Shown here: positions 1 through 10,973 of the stretch, in pieces
How positions within the stretch are numbered: the first letter of the stretch is position 1
How the letters are laid out: each line of letters opens with the position of its first letter
Assembly: GCA_902527635.1 (NCBI GenBank)
Contig: CABZPS010000001.1
Location: forward strand, 1 to 64,000
Length of the DNA stretch: 64,000 bases
Reading direction: 5' to 3'
From: an uncultured Pelagibacteraceae bacterium
GTDB taxonomy: Bacteria; Pseudomonadota; Alphaproteobacteria; Pelagibacterales; Pelagibacteraceae
Program-made: the position numbers and the translations under genes
The notes under the pieces: generated by a model
The model's input: only the letters and a program-made list of their open reading frames with translations
Told to the model about the DNA's origin: nothing
The model's database searches: none

Positions 1-618
1 AATATAATTTCTTTCGTACATGTAATTTGTTTTTTCGTTATTTAAATTTGAGATTTTAGAAAAATTATTTTCCTCAATAGTAATTAACTTTGGATTGATT
101 TTATTAAAATTTACACCTTCCAAAACATCCATCTCATTACCTTCTGTATCAATATTTAAATAATCAGGATTTACTATATTTCTTGAAATTAATAAATCAT
201 CTAGAGTGTAAGCTTGTATGTCTATTTCTCTCTGTTCATTACTTTGTTTGATTAAAGAGTTTTGTTGATTTATTGGGGAATTTTCAAAATAAATTTTTCT
301 TTCGGTTTTGTTGCTAATCGCACAACAAATATTCACATCATTAGGTCTCGCTATTTTAAATAAATCTATAGAGGTTTTACTTAAATCTACATTTGTACCT
401 TTCCAGCCTTTTTTGAAAAGTGTGTATGTTAGAGAACCTTTAAATGGATGATATGCACCAATATCTATATACGTTCCTTTATCTTGATTTTTAAAAATTC
501 TATTTACCATTACATCTTCAGCAAATTCAGCAAAATGTGAATTTGGAGATTTATTCTTATATAATTTTTGTAGCTTATAAAAAAAATACAAAAATTTATT
601 GTCATATTTATTTATCAT
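1..618 (-). CDS. FkbM-family methyltransferase (partial, C-terminus beyond window start)
   Basis: Not in ORF track. Reverse translation from ATG at 618-616 reads [78 protein letters not shown]...; FkbM-like 'IDIGAYHP' and 'LNIDTEGNEMDVL' motifs; ATGA overlap with lepA stop. Confidence 0.8.
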   Translation of the reverse strand, partial: MINKYDNKFLYFFYKLQKLYKNKSPNSHFAEFAEDVMVNRIFKNQDKGTYIDIGAYHPFKGSLTYTLFKKGWKGTNVDLSKTSIDLFKIARPNDVNICCAISNKTERKIYFENSPINQQNSLIKQSNEQREIDIQAYTLDDLLISRNIVNPDYLNIDTEGNEMDVLEGVNFNKINPKLITIEENNFSKISNLNNEKTNYMYERNYI

Positions 619-2426
619 CACTTCTCTTTTGAAATTTTAAGCACTCCTATAAATGCTTCTTGGGGTATTTCTACTTTACCAAACTGTTTTGATCTTGCTT
701 TTCCTTTTTTTTGTTTTTCCAAAAGTTTTCTTTTCCTATCAGTTGCGCCACCACCATGTATTTTGGTTAGTACATCCTTTTTGAAGCCTTTTATTGTTTC
801 CCTTGCTATAATTTTTCCTCCTATTGCTGCCTGAATTGGTATCATAAAATTATGTCTTGGAATTAAATCTTTTAATTTTTCACAAACCTCTCTTCCAGTT
901 TTTTGTGCAAAATCTTTATGTATCATCATTGCTAGTGCATCAACTGGTTCACCGTTGACTAAAATTCCAAGTTTAACTAGATTACCCTCTCTATGTTCAA
1001 GTATTTCATAATCAAAACTTGCATATCCACTTGTCATAGATTTAATTCGATCATTAAAATCAAAGACTACTTCATTCAATGGTAGTTCATAAGAAACTAC
1101 AGCTCTATTACCCGAGTAACTAAGATTTTTTTGGATACCTCTTTTATCTTGACATAATTTTATTATAGAACCCAAATAATTATCTGGGGTGATTATAGTT
1201 GCATTAATCCATGGTTCTTCTATCGATTGAATAAATGTCGGATCAGGTAAGCTTGAAGGATTTTGTAAATCTTTAATCTCTCCATTATTAAGTTTCACTT
1301 TATAAACAACACCTGGTGTTGTTGTTAACAAATTGACATCGAATTCTCTCTCTAATCTTTCAGTAATAATTTCGAGGTGTAGTAGTCCTAAAAAACCACA
1401 TCTAAAACCCAACCCTAAAGCTGAAGAGGACTCAGCTTCATAGGAAAAGCTTGCATCGTTAAGTTGTAACTTTGCCAATCCATCTTTTAATTTCTGATAT
1501 TCGGAACTATCTACTGGAAACAAGCCACAGAAAACAACTGGTTTACTAGGCTTAAAGCCCGGCAAAGCTTCAACTATTGGTTTTGAAGCGTCACAAATTG
1601 TATCTCCGACTTTTGTGTCTGATAAAACTTTAATTCCAGTGGTAATGAATCCTATTTCTCCGGGGTTAAGTTCATTTACATCCTTAGGTTTTGGTGTAAA
1701 TAAACCCACTTTTTCAACAATATAATCTTGATTTGTTGAAAGCATTTTTATTTTCATATTTTTTATGATTTTTCCATTGATAACTCTTACTAAAATAACC
1801 ACCCCTAAATATGTGTCATACCAACTGTCTACTAATAAACACTTCAGATTTTGATCTAAATTACCTTTTGGACCAGGTAACTGGTTAACTATTTGTTCTA
1901 AAATACTATCTATACCCTCTCCAGTTTTTCCTGAACATGGAATAGCATTCCCAGTTTCAATACCAATCACATCTTCGATTTGTTTTTTTGTTCTATCTAA
2001 ATCTGATGCTGGTAAATCAATCTTATTCAAAACAGGTATAATCTCATGGTTTATATCCATAGCTTGATAAACATTTGCTAATGTTTGAGCCTCTACACCC
2101 TGCGTGCTATCAACAATAAGTATCGAACCTTCACAAGCATAAAGAGATCTACTGACTTCATAACTAAAATCTACATGACCAGGTGTATCAATTATATTCA
2201 AAATATATTCTTTACCATTTCTAGATTTATAATTAAGTTTCACAGTTTGAGCTTTGATTGTTATTCCTCTTTCTCTTTCTATATCCATTGAGTCCAATAC
2301 TTGAGCTTTCATCTCTCTTTCAGTCAATCCTCCACATCTGTGAATTATTCTGTCTGCGATTGTAGATTTGCCATGATCTATATGAGCAATTATCGCAAAA
2401 TTTCTTATATGGTCAATCGTGGACAT
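618..2426 (-). CDS. lepA: Elongation factor 4 (LepA GTPase)
   Basis: [20 protein letters not shown]1 motif, LepA C-terminal domain. Confidence 0.97.
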   Translation of the reverse strand: MSTIDHIRNFAIIAHIDHGKSTIADRIIHRCGGLTEREMKAQVLDSMDIERERGITIKAQTVKLNYKSRNGKEYILNIIDTPGHVDFSYEVSRSLYACEGSILIVDSTQGVEAQTLANVYQAMDINHEIIPVLNKIDLPASDLDRTKKQIEDVIGIETGNAIPCSGKTGEGIDSILEQIVNQLPGPKGNLDQNLKCLLVDSWYDTYLGVVILVRVINGKIIKNMKIKMLSTNQDYIVEKVGLFTPKPKDVNELNPGEIGFITTGIKVLSDTKVGDTICDASKPIVEALPGFKPSKPVVFCGLFPVDSSEYQKLKDGLAKLQLNDASFSYEAESSSALGLGFRCGFLGLLHLEIITERLEREFDVNLLTTTPGVVYKVKLNNGEIKDLQNPSSLPDPTFIQSIEEPWINATIITPDNYLGSIIKLCQDKRGIQKNLSYSGNRAVVSYELPLNEVVFDFNDRIKSMTSGYASFDYEILEHREGNLVKLGILVNGEPVDALAMMIHKDFAQKTGREVCEKLKDLIPRHNFMIPIQAAIGGKIIARETIKGFKKDVLTKIHGGGATDRKRKLLEKQKKGKARSKQFGKVEIPQEAFIGVLKISKEK

Positions 2427-2431
2427 TTTTA

Positions 2432-4837
2432 TTAAGATCGGATCTTTGCACCTATTTTATTTTCTACTGTTTCAATAATTAATTTATTTATTTTTTCTAA
2501 ATCATTATCATTTAATGTTTTCTCTATAGATTGGATCGTAACACTTATTGCTATCGATTTTTGATTTACTGGAATATTATCACCCTCATAAACATCAAAA
2601 ACTTTTATATTACTAATCAAATTATGGTCTACACTTGCAATAATATTGATTAAATCTTGAGCATTAACATCTTTGTTTACGATAAATGCAAAATCTCTTT
2701 CAGATTTTTGATAATCTGAAACTTTAAATTTATTTTTTTGATCATTTAAAGTTTTTTCTGGTAATTTTAATTTGTCTAAAAAAATTTCAAAACCTAGTAA
2801 AGATTCTGTCTTCATATCAAATTTTTTAATTATACTGGGGTGAATTTCTCCAAAATAGGCTGCTACCGAGTCTGCTCCCTTTTTTAAAAATAATCTACCA
2901 GATTTACCAGGATGGTAATAATTTGGAGTTTTGTCGTCTATAAAAAATTCTTCTGATTTATACCCTGCCTCAATTAAAGTTTGGACCACATCTTTTTTGA
3001 CATCAAATACATCAACATTTCTCTCTTTTTCAATCCAAGATAATCTTGATTTTTTTCCTGATGACAAACCACATACGATTATATTTTGTTCGCCAGGCTT
3101 AGAGCCAGTAAAAATTGGACCTATTTCATAAATTGATAAATCCTTAAAACCTCTATCAAGATTTTTATTCATATATATTATCAAGTTTGAGAATATTGAG
3201 CTTCTCAAAACATTTAATTCAGTACTTATAGGATTTACAATTTTAATTTCTTTCTTAGTATCTCTGAAATAATCATTGTAATTTGAGTCTGTAAATGACC
3301 AAGTAATTGCTTCTAGATAACCTTTTGATGCAACCGATCTCTGTAAAAAATGAAACAATTTTTGAGATTTATTTAAAGTAGATTTCTTTCTTTCCTTGAT
3401 TGGATCTATAATTCTTATTTTATCATAACCAATTATTCTGACCAATTCCTCAACAATATCTACTTCTTGGGCAATATCGGGTCTCCATGATGGGACAGTC
3501 AATTCAAAAAAAAATTTTTTCTTTTTATATTTGAAACCAAGATTTTCTAAAATTTTCAAAGTTTCTTTAGTAGAAAGTTTAAAACCTGCTATTTTCTCAA
3601 ATAAATTAATATCAAATTTAATTATTTTTGTTTTATGAGTTTCAATTTTTTGAATATCGATTTTACTAATTTTACCACCACAAATTTCTTTGATTAATAT
3701 TGCAGCTTTGTTTAATCCATCCTCAATTGATAATGGGTCAATGCCTCTTTCAAATCTAAACTTTGCATCAGTATCAAGATTCAATTTTTTTGCAGTAGTC
3801 CTTATTGACCCGGGTTTAAAATAAGCTGACTCTAATAATATATTCTTTGTATCTAATTCTGTTCCCGATCTTATTCCACCAATAATTCCACCCAGACCTA
3901 AAACACCTTTATGATCACTGATTACACACATTCCATCCTCCAGCTTATAATTCTTATTGTCTAAAGCATTAAATTTTTCTCCTGATTTTGAATTTCGAAC
4001 AATAATGCCTTTTTCGATTTTATCAGCATCATAGGCATGTAACGGACGATTAATATCAAACATTACATAATTTGTAATATCAACTATTGCAGAAATTGGT
4101 TTTTGACCAATTGAAATCAATTTTTCCTTAAGCCATAGAGGACTTTCTTTATTCTTTACATCGGTAATAAGGCAACTACCAAATATGCTACATCCTTGAT
4201 TTTTTTCTTTTTTTATTTTTACTTTTAAAGTTTGTCTAATATTTGATTTAATTTTCTTTTCCTTTAAATCAATTAATTTTCCAAAGCCTGAAGCGGCTAG
4301 ATCTCTTGCAATTCCTCTTATGCCAAGACAATCTGGTCTATTGGGTGTTATAGATAAATCAATTAAATTAGACTTTGATTTTGAGAAATAACTCTTACCA
4401 ATATTTTTTTCGTATCCAGATGATAATTCAATTATACCATCACTTTCATCAGATAAATTTAATTCAGACTCTGAGCAAAGCATTCCATAAGAAGTAGCTC
4501 CTCTTATTTTAGCTACAACTAGTTTTGTTTTAGTTTTTGGGATAATTGATCCTGGAGGTGCATATACCGTAATTAGTCCCTCAACTGCATTAGCAGCTCC
4601 ACAAACAACTTTTTTTAATTCTTTTTCTCCAACATTAACATTGCAAACTTTTAGCCGATCTGCATTTGGGTGCTTTGTTGTTTTAATAATTTTTGCTACT
4701 TTAAAAAGTTCTTTATCTGAGGAGAGATTTTGTACTCCTTCTACCTCTAATCCAACGTTGGTAAGTTGCTCTAAAAGATTTTTTTCTTTTAAATTTGTCT
4801 TTACATGATCTTTGAGCCAATCAAATGTGATTTTCAT
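2432..4837 (-). CDS. pheT: Phenylalanine--tRNA ligase beta subunit
   Basis: Full-length PheT: EMAP-like tRNA-binding N-terminus, B5 and FDX-ACB domains. Confidence 0.96.
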   Translation of the reverse strand: MKITFDWLKDHVKTNLKEKNLLEQLTNVGLEVEGVQNLSSDKELFKVAKIIKTTKHPNADRLKVCNVNVGEKELKKVVCGAANAVEGLITVYAPPGSIIPKTKTKLVVAKIRGATSYGMLCSESELNLSDESDGIIELSSGYEKNIGKSYFSKSKSNLIDLSITPNRPDCLGIRGIARDLAASGFGKLIDLKEKKIKSNIRQTLKVKIKKEKNQGCSIFGSCLITDVKNKESPLWLKEKLISIGQKPISAIVDITNYVMFDINRPLHAYDADKIEKGIIVRNSKSGEKFNALDNKNYKLEDGMCVISDHKGVLGLGGIIGGIRSGTELDTKNILLESAYFKPGSIRTTAKKLNLDTDAKFRFERGIDPLSIEDGLNKAAILIKEICGGKISKIDIQKIETHKTKIIKFDINLFEKIAGFKLSTKETLKILENLGFKYKKKKFFFELTVPSWRPDIAQEVDIVEELVRIIGYDKIRIIDPIKERKKSTLNKSQKLFHFLQRSVASKGYLEAITWSFTDSNYNDYFRDTKKEIKIVNPISTELNVLRSSIFSNLIIYMNKNLDRGFKDLSIYEIGPIFTGSKPGEQNIIVCGLSSGKKSRLSWIEKERNVDVFDVKKDVVQTLIEAGYKSEEFFIDDKTPNYYHPGKSGRLFLKKGADSVAAYFGEIHPSIIKKFDMKTESLLGFEIFLDKLKLPEKTLNDQKNKFKVSDYQKSERDFAFIVNKDVNAQDLINIIASVDHNLISNIKVFDVYEGDNIPVNQKSIAISVTIQSIEKTLNDNDLEKINKLIIETVENKIGAKIRS

Positions 4838-5901
4838 CTACTCAAGCCTCTATAATTTGTTGGTACATCTAAAGGATCAAATCCAAAATGATTTAACCAT
4901 CTATAGTCACAATCAAAAAAAGCTCTTAAATCATTAATCCCGTACTTTAACATAGCTAACCTATCGATACCTATCCCAAATGCATATCCTTGAAACTTAG
5001 TTGGATCCACTTTGACATTTCTCAAAACATTTGGATGTACCATCCCACAACCCAAAATCTCAAGCCATTGATCACCCTCACCAATAACTATTTTATCATC
5101 TTTCATCTCGTATCCTATATCAACTTCAGCAGATGGCTCGGTGAAAGGAAAATGACTTGGCCTAAATCTCATTTTGATTTTATCTAATTCGAAAAATTCT
5201 TTAACAAAATGATTTAGACATCCTTTTAAATGTCCCATATTTATATCTTTATCTATGTGAAGACCTTCAACCTGATGGAACATAGGTGCGTGTGTTTGGT
5301 CGCTATCCGATCTATATGTTCTGCCAGGGGCTATTATTTTAAATGGTGGTTTGTCTTTTAACATTGTTCTAATTTGAACTGGAGAAGTGTGAGTGCGTAA
5401 TAATCTTTCTTTTTTTTCATCAAGATAAAATGTATCATGCATATCCCTAGCTGGATGGTTATCTGGTGTATTTAGTGCGGTAAAATTATTATATTCACTC
5501 TCAACATCTGGACCTTCTTCAACGCTGAAACCGATTTCAGAAAAAATCGAAGATATTTCATCAATTGTTTGTGACACAGGGTGAATTTTACCTCTTACAA
5601 ATGGTCTTTCAGGTAAAGTAATATCAATTTTTTCTTTTTGTAATTTTTCTTTAATTTCCTCGTTTTCAATTTCTTTTATTTTCAAATTAATCAAATCTTG
5701 TAATTCATTCTTAATAACATTAAGTTCTGAGGCAAATTTTTTTCTTTCAGTTTCTGCAATGGTTCCTATTTTTTTAAATTGTAATGAAACTAATCCATTC
5801 TTACCAAATAAATCAGATTTTATTTGATTTACTTCTGACAAGTTTAATTTACTTTTCAGTTTTAAAAAAAGTTCATTTTTTATTTTTTTAAGATCTGACA
5901 T
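4834..5901 (-). CDS. pheS: Phenylalanine--tRNA ligase alpha subunit
   Basis: Class II aaRS motifs ([27 protein letters not shown]). Confidence 0.97.
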   Translation of the reverse strand: MSDLKKIKNELFLKLKSKLNLSEVNQIKSDLFGKNGLVSLQFKKIGTIAETERKKFASELNVIKNELQDLINLKIKEIENEEIKEKLQKEKIDITLPERPFVRGKIHPVSQTIDEISSIFSEIGFSVEEGPDVESEYNNFTALNTPDNHPARDMHDTFYLDEKKERLLRTHTSPVQIRTMLKDKPPFKIIAPGRTYRSDSDQTHAPMFHQVEGLHIDKDINMGHLKGCLNHFVKEFFELDKIKMRFRPSHFPFTEPSAEVDIGYEMKDDKIVIGEGDQWLEILGCGMVHPNVLRNVKVDPTKFQGYAFGIGIDRLAMLKYGINDLRAFFDCDYRWLNHFGFDPLDVPTNYRGLSR

Positions 5902-5944
5902 TATTACAGATTATTTCCTCAGCGAAATAAAACAATAGGGAAGA

Positions 5945-6301
5945 TTAATTTAGTGCAGATTGTGCTTTTTGGACAATGGTTTTAAAGGCTTCTGGACTAT
6001 CATAGGCTATCTCAGCAAGTATTTTTCTATCAATTTTAATTCCACATTTATTTAGGCCATTAATAAATTTAGAATAAGTCAATCCCTCAGCTCTTACACC
6101 TGCATTAATTCTTTGAATCCATAAAGATTTAAAATCTCTTTTTTTATTTCTTCTATCTCTGTAAGCATATTGCATTGCTTTTTCCATAGCTTGTTTTGCG
6201 GCTCTAATAGTATTTTTTCTTCGACCCCACTGACCTTTAACAGCTTTTAAAACTTTTTTATGTTTTGCTCTACTTGTAACACCTCTTTTTACTCTAGCCA
6301 T
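5945..6301 (-). CDS. rplT: 50S ribosomal protein L20
   Basis: [19 protein letters not shown]. Confidence 0.98.
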   Translation of the reverse strand: MARVKRGVTSRAKHKKVLKAVKGQWGRRKNTIRAAKQAMEKAMQYAYRDRRNKKRDFKSLWIQRINAGVRAEGLTYSKFINGLNKCGIKIDRKILAEIAYDSPEAFKTIVQKAQSALN

Positions 6302-6303
6302 TT

Positions 6304-6510
6304 TTAACCTCTTAAACTATACGGCATGTACGACTTAACAATTTTTCCATCTTGTTTTGACATTGTAGTAGTGCCTCTTAATTTTCTTATTTGTGAATTA
6401 GTCCTTTTAATCATTCCATGTCTTTTACCAGCCTGGGCCATAATAACTTTTCCCCTGGCCGATATCTTAAATCTTTTTTTCGCCGAGCTTTTGGTTTTTA
6501 ATTTTGGCAT
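6304..6510 (-). CDS. rpmI: 50S ribosomal protein L35
   Basis: [22 protein letters not shown]. Confidence 0.97.
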   Translation of the reverse strand: MPKLKTKSSAKKRFKISARGKVIMAQAGKRHGMIKRTNSQIRKLRGTTTMSKQDGKIVKSYMPYSLRG

Positions 6511-6563
6511 AACTGAGCGAGGTTATACATATAAAGAAATAAATTTACAACCTATATTAAGTC

Positions 6564-7109
6564 TTATAAAGGCTGGATTACCATAATCATTTGTTTACCA
6601 TCAAACTTTGGATGTAATTCTATTTTGCCAATATCTTTCATGTCCTCTTTAATTTTAGCCATAAGCTCATTCCCAAGATGGGAGTGTTGAAGTTCGCGAC
6701 CTTTAAATCTTATTGTAAATTTTACTTTATCACCTTTAGCAATAAATTTTTTTGCATTTTTTACTTTAAATTCATAATCATGGGTCTCCGTAACAGGTCG
6801 CATCTTTATTTCTTTTAACGAAACTATTTTTTGCTTTTTCTTTGCGAGATTTGCTTTTTTTTGAGCATCATATTTGAACTTTCCCATATCCATAATTTTA
6901 CAGACAGGTGGATTAGCATTAGGAGATATTTCTATAAGATCCAATCCTTCTCTCTTAGCGATTGTAATTGCCTCATTTGTATTTAAAATTCCTAAATTAT
7001 TTCCATCATTAGCAATTACCTGAACCTCAGGTGATGAAATTCTATTATTAGATCTCGGACCACGATCTTTAGTTCTTTTTTGGAAATAATTTTGTTTGCT
7101 GTCTGCCAC
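6564..7109 (-). CDS. infC: Translation initiation factor IF-3 (GTG start)
   Basis: IF3 N and C domains; codon at 7109-7107 is GTG on the minus strand. Confidence 0.96.
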   Translation of the reverse strand: MADSKQNYFQKRTKDRGPRSNNRISSPEVQVIANDGNNLGILNTNEAITIAKREGLDLIEISPNANPPVCKIMDMGKFKYDAQKKANLAKKKQKIVSLKEIKMRPVTETHDYEFKVKNAKKFIAKGDKVKFTIRFKGRELQHSHLGNELMAKIKEDMKDIGKIELHPKFDGKQMIMVIQPL

Positions 7110-7115
7110 TAATTT

Positions 7116-9029
7116 TTAAGATACTTTGTTTAGTGCAGAAAAACTTTTTAAAAATGAGTCTAATTTCATATTTTCTTGTTTATTAGAGTCCAATCTTCTA
7201 ATGGTTACACTCTTACTGTCAACTTCTTTTTTACCACAAATCAGTAGAATTGGTATTTTTGCTAAAGAATGTTCTCTAATTTTATAATTCAGATTGTTAT
7301 TTTTTAAATCTACTGAAGAACTCATACCTGAATTTTTAATTTTTTCACAAACTTTAATAGCATAGTCGTTGAATTCCTCGGATATAGGAATCACCATTGT
7401 TTGTGATGGAGATATCCAGAAAGGAAACTTTCCTGCATAATTTTCAATTAATATACCTATAAATCTTTCCAAAGAGCCAAACAAAGCTCTATGAAGCATA
7501 ACCGGCACTTTTTTTACTCCATCTCTATCTACATATGAGGCACCTAGTCTACCTGGCAAGTTAAAGTCGACTTGTAAAGTTCCACATTGCCAATCTCTTC
7601 CAATAGCATCTCTCAAAACAAATTCGATTTTAGGTCCATAGAACGCACCTTCACCTTTATTAATACTATATTCTAATTTAGTTGCTTTAACTGCTTCTAA
7701 TAAAGCAGATTCTGCTTTATCCCATACATCATCATCTCCAACTCTTAATTCAGGTCTATCAGAATATTTTAAAATGACATTTTCAAAACCTAAATCTTTA
7801 TAAATTTCTAAAATAAGATTTGTTACTATCAAGCACTCTTGAGTAATTTGATCTTCGGTACAGAATATATGAGCATCGTCTTGAGTGAAGGCTCTTACCC
7901 TTAACAAACCATGTAATGCCCCTGAAGGCTCATAACGGTGAACTTTTCCAAATTCTGACATCTTTAAAGGTAAATCTTTATAGCTCTTAAGGCCTTGATT
8001 AAAAACTTCAATGCAACCCGGGCAATTCATGGGTTTTACAGCAAAAATTTTTTCATCTGGAGTAGTTGTGGTATACATATTTTCCCCAAATTTTTCCAAG
8101 TGTCCAGATTTTTCCCATAAACTTCTGTCTAAAACTTCTGGAGTATTTATCTCTTTATAACCAGCAATATTTTGTTTCATTCTCATATAATCGATTAATT
8201 TTTGAAATAAGGTCCAACCTTTTTCGTGCCAAAAAACCGAACCTGGACTTTCCTCTCTGAAATGAAATAAATCCATTTCTTTTCCCAATTTTCTATGATC
8301 TCTTTTTTCTGCTTCTTCAATTCTATTTAAGTGATCTTCCAAGTCTTTTTGATTAGCCCAGCCTGTTCCATAAATTCTTTGGAGCATTTCATTATTTGAG
8401 TCACCACGCCAATAGGCTCCCGAAACTTTTGTTAGTTTAAATGCTTTACCAATTTTGCCAGATGATACTAAATGTGGACCTCTGCATAAATCATGCCAAG
8501 TATCACCGTGATGGTAAATTGAAAGCTCCTCACTTTCGGGAATACTTTTGATGATTTCTGCCTTATATTTCTCACCAATTTTTTTAAAATGGCTTATTGC
8601 TTTATCTCTTTCCCAAACCTCTCTTCTTGTTTTAACATCTTTATCAATAATTTCTGACATCCTTTTCTCTATTTTTTTTAAATCATCCTCTGTAAAAGTT
8701 TCCTTTCGGGCAAAATCGTAATAAAAGCCATTTTTAATTACTGGCCCAATAGTTACTTGAGTTCCTGGATACAATTCTTGAACAGCCATGGCCATTATAT
8801 GTGCAGTATCATGTCGAATAACTTCTAACCCTTCAGGATCTTTGGAGGTAAAAATTTTAACTGAGCAATCTTTATCAATAGAAAAATATAAATCTTTTAA
8901 TTGACCATCTACGCTCATAATTAGTGCTTGTTTTAACAGAGATTTACTAATCTTATCTGCAATTTCCAATCCAGTAACTTCTTTTTGAAAATTTAAAGTT
9001 TTTCCGTCAGGTAATGAAATTATAGGCAT
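7116..9029 (-). CDS. thrS: Threonine--tRNA ligase
   Basis: TGS domain, class II core motifs, anticodon-binding domain. Confidence 0.97.
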   Translation of the reverse strand: MPIISLPDGKTLNFQKEVTGLEIADKISKSLLKQALIMSVDGQLKDLYFSIDKDCSVKIFTSKDPEGLEVIRHDTAHIMAMAVQELYPGTQVTIGPVIKNGFYYDFARKETFTEDDLKKIEKRMSEIIDKDVKTRREVWERDKAISHFKKIGEKYKAEIIKSIPESEELSIYHHGDTWHDLCRGPHLVSSGKIGKAFKLTKVSGAYWRGDSNNEMLQRIYGTGWANQKDLEDHLNRIEEAEKRDHRKLGKEMDLFHFREESPGSVFWHEKGWTLFQKLIDYMRMKQNIAGYKEINTPEVLDRSLWEKSGHLEKFGENMYTTTTPDEKIFAVKPMNCPGCIEVFNQGLKSYKDLPLKMSEFGKVHRYEPSGALHGLLRVRAFTQDDAHIFCTEDQITQECLIVTNLILEIYKDLGFENVILKYSDRPELRVGDDDVWDKAESALLEAVKATKLEYSINKGEGAFYGPKIEFVLRDAIGRDWQCGTLQVDFNLPGRLGASYVDRDGVKKVPVMLHRALFGSLERFIGILIENYAGKFPFWISPSQTMVIPISEEFNDYAIKVCEKIKNSGMSSSVDLKNNNLNYKIREHSLAKIPILLICGKKEVDSKSVTIRRLDSNKQENMKLDSFLKSFSALNKVS

Positions 9030-10184
9030 TTAGTTTAACAATCTTTTATACTCTGAATAAGTAGAAAAACACATTTTTTCAACATTAAACTTTTTTACAA
9101 TGTTTTTTCTACCTTCAATACCCATATTTTTCAATAAGCTTTCGTCCATGGTTATAGCTCGTATTATTTTTTTACTTAAAGATTCTGGATCTCCAGACTC
9201 AAACAATAATCCTGTTTTTTCATTAATCAAAGTTTCATTTGATCCACCAATATTGCTGGCAATTATCAGCTTTTCCATTGATTGGGCTTCTACCGCAACT
9301 CGTCCAAATGCTTCCGGTTCAATTGATGCTGAAACAATTATATCTGAAACTTTATAAGCCAAAGCCATATTTTTACATGAGTCAATAAATTTTATTTGAT
9401 TAGAAATTTTGTATCGTTCACAAAGATGATGCAACTTTTTCTTGTATGCATCTCGTCCTTGATCATTACCTAGGACTACTGCATAAAATGCTTCGTAACC
9501 TAATTCAATATTAACCAAATTTATCGCTTCAATAAATAGTTCCTGACCTTTCCAGGATGTTAATCTACCTGGTAACAAAATAATCTTTTTGTTTTCCAAT
9601 ATACCCCACTCGTTCAATAATTTTTTTTCATCTTTTTCTAATAATGTACTAGAGTTAAAATAATCAACATTTATACCTCTAAATATTACGAGTAATTTTT
9701 TTTTTACATTAATGAGATTTGAATAGTTTTCTTTTATGTGGGAAAAAATAAAATTAGATCCAGCTATAATAAGATCTGACCTAACCATGACCGAATTATA
9801 AAATTTTTTAATTTTTCCATTAAAATTATATGTACCATGGAAAGTTGTTACGAATTTTCTTCCTGTAAATTTAGTCGCAATTAAACAAGACCAAGCTGGC
9901 GCTCTACTTCGAGCGTGAACTATGGATATATTGTAAAATAAAATGATAAAAACTAAAATTATCGAGTTTAATAAAATTAAAAAAGGATTTTTGCTATGAA
10001 CAGGTAATCTGATTAATTTTACCTTTTTCCTATCTATAAATTTTGTTAACTCACCACCACTTGTAACTATGAAAGATTTACAGTTATTTTCTGGAAGATA
10101 ATGAGCAATATCATAACAACCGGTTTCAGCCCCCCCGTAGCCTAGTTTGGGGATAACTTGTAAAACTTTTAAATTAAATGACAT
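9030..10184 (-). CDS. Glycosyltransferase family 4 (GT-B)
   Basis: GGAETGCYDIAHYL N-terminus and EPEAFGRVAVEAQSMEKLIIAS donor-site motif. Confidence 0.88.
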   Translation of the reverse strand: MSFNLKVLQVIPKLGYGGAETGCYDIAHYLPENNCKSFIVTSGGELTKFIDRKKVKLIRLPVHSKNPFLILLNSIILVFIILFYNISIVHARSRAPAWSCLIATKFTGRKFVTTFHGTYNFNGKIKKFYNSVMVRSDLIIAGSNFIFSHIKENYSNLINVKKKLLVIFRGINVDYFNSSTLLEKDEKKLLNEWGILENKKIILLPGRLTSWKGQELFIEAINLVNIELGYEAFYAVVLGNDQGRDAYKKKLHHLCERYKISNQIKFIDSCKNMALAYKVSDIIVSASIEPEAFGRVAVEAQSMEKLIIASNIGGSNETLINEKTGLLFESGDPESLSKKIIRAITMDESLLKNMGIEGRKNIVKKFNVEKMCFSTYSEYKRLLN

Positions 10185-10226
10185 TGGAATTAATTATATA
10201 ATAATCGAAATAACTAATAAACTTTT

Positions 10227-10973
10227 ATGGCCAATTTTAAATACTTAAAACTAACAAAAACTAAAAGAATAAGGTATTTGACGAATTTTAAGAGAAAAAA
10301 CACTTATCTTGTTTTTCTTCATGGTTTTAAATCAGACCTAGAGGGTCAAAAACCCAAAACTTTTTTAAGATTTGCAAAAAAAAATGATTTAGGTTTTTTA
10401 GCTTTAGAATATTCTGGCCACGGAAAATCATCAGGAAAATTTATTGATGGAAATATAACCAAATGGACAAATGAAACCTCAAAACTAATTAGAAAAATTG
10501 TCAAAAAAAATAACATAATATTAATTGGGTCAAGCATGGGTTCTTGGATTTCATTAAATCAATTTAAAAATTTTAAGGACCAAATTGTAGGTTTTTTAGG
10601 AATTGGCTCTGCACCCGAATTTCTAGAACACTTAATTTGGAAAAAATTTACAAAAAAAATCAAATCAGAAATCATTAAAAATGGTATATATACTCTTAAA
10701 AATGGTGACTACACTTATCCAATTACTCACCAATTAATAAAGGATGGAAAACGGAACAAAGTTTTAAACAAAAAAATAAATCAAAATGTAAATGTAACAA
10801 TGGTTCATGGGAGTAAAGATGAGTCTGTTCCGGTAATTTACTCAAAAAAAATTTTGAATATGTTTAAATCGAAAAAAAAGAAATTAATAATTGTAAAAAA
10901 CGGTGATCATAGTTTATCTTCACCTAAATGTCTTAAAATATTGAAAAGAGAGTTAAAATTAATAATCAGCTAA
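10227..10973 (+). CDS. Alpha/beta hydrolase (ABHD10-like)
   Basis: FLHGFKSD oxyanion region, GSSMGSW nucleophile elbow, catalytic-type D and H near C-terminus. Confidence 0.85.
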   Translation: MANFKYLKLTKTKRIRYLTNFKRKNTYLVFLHGFKSDLEGQKPKTFLRFAKKNDLGFLALEYSGHGKSSGKFIDGNITKWTNETSKLIRKIVKKNNIILIGSSMGSWISLNQFKNFKDQIVGFLGIGSAPEFLEHLIWKKFTKKIKSEIIKNGIYTLKNGDYTYPITHQLIKDGKRNKVLNKKINQNVNVTMVHGSKDESVPVIYSKKILNMFKSKKKKLIIVKNGDHSLSSPKCLKILKRELKLIIS

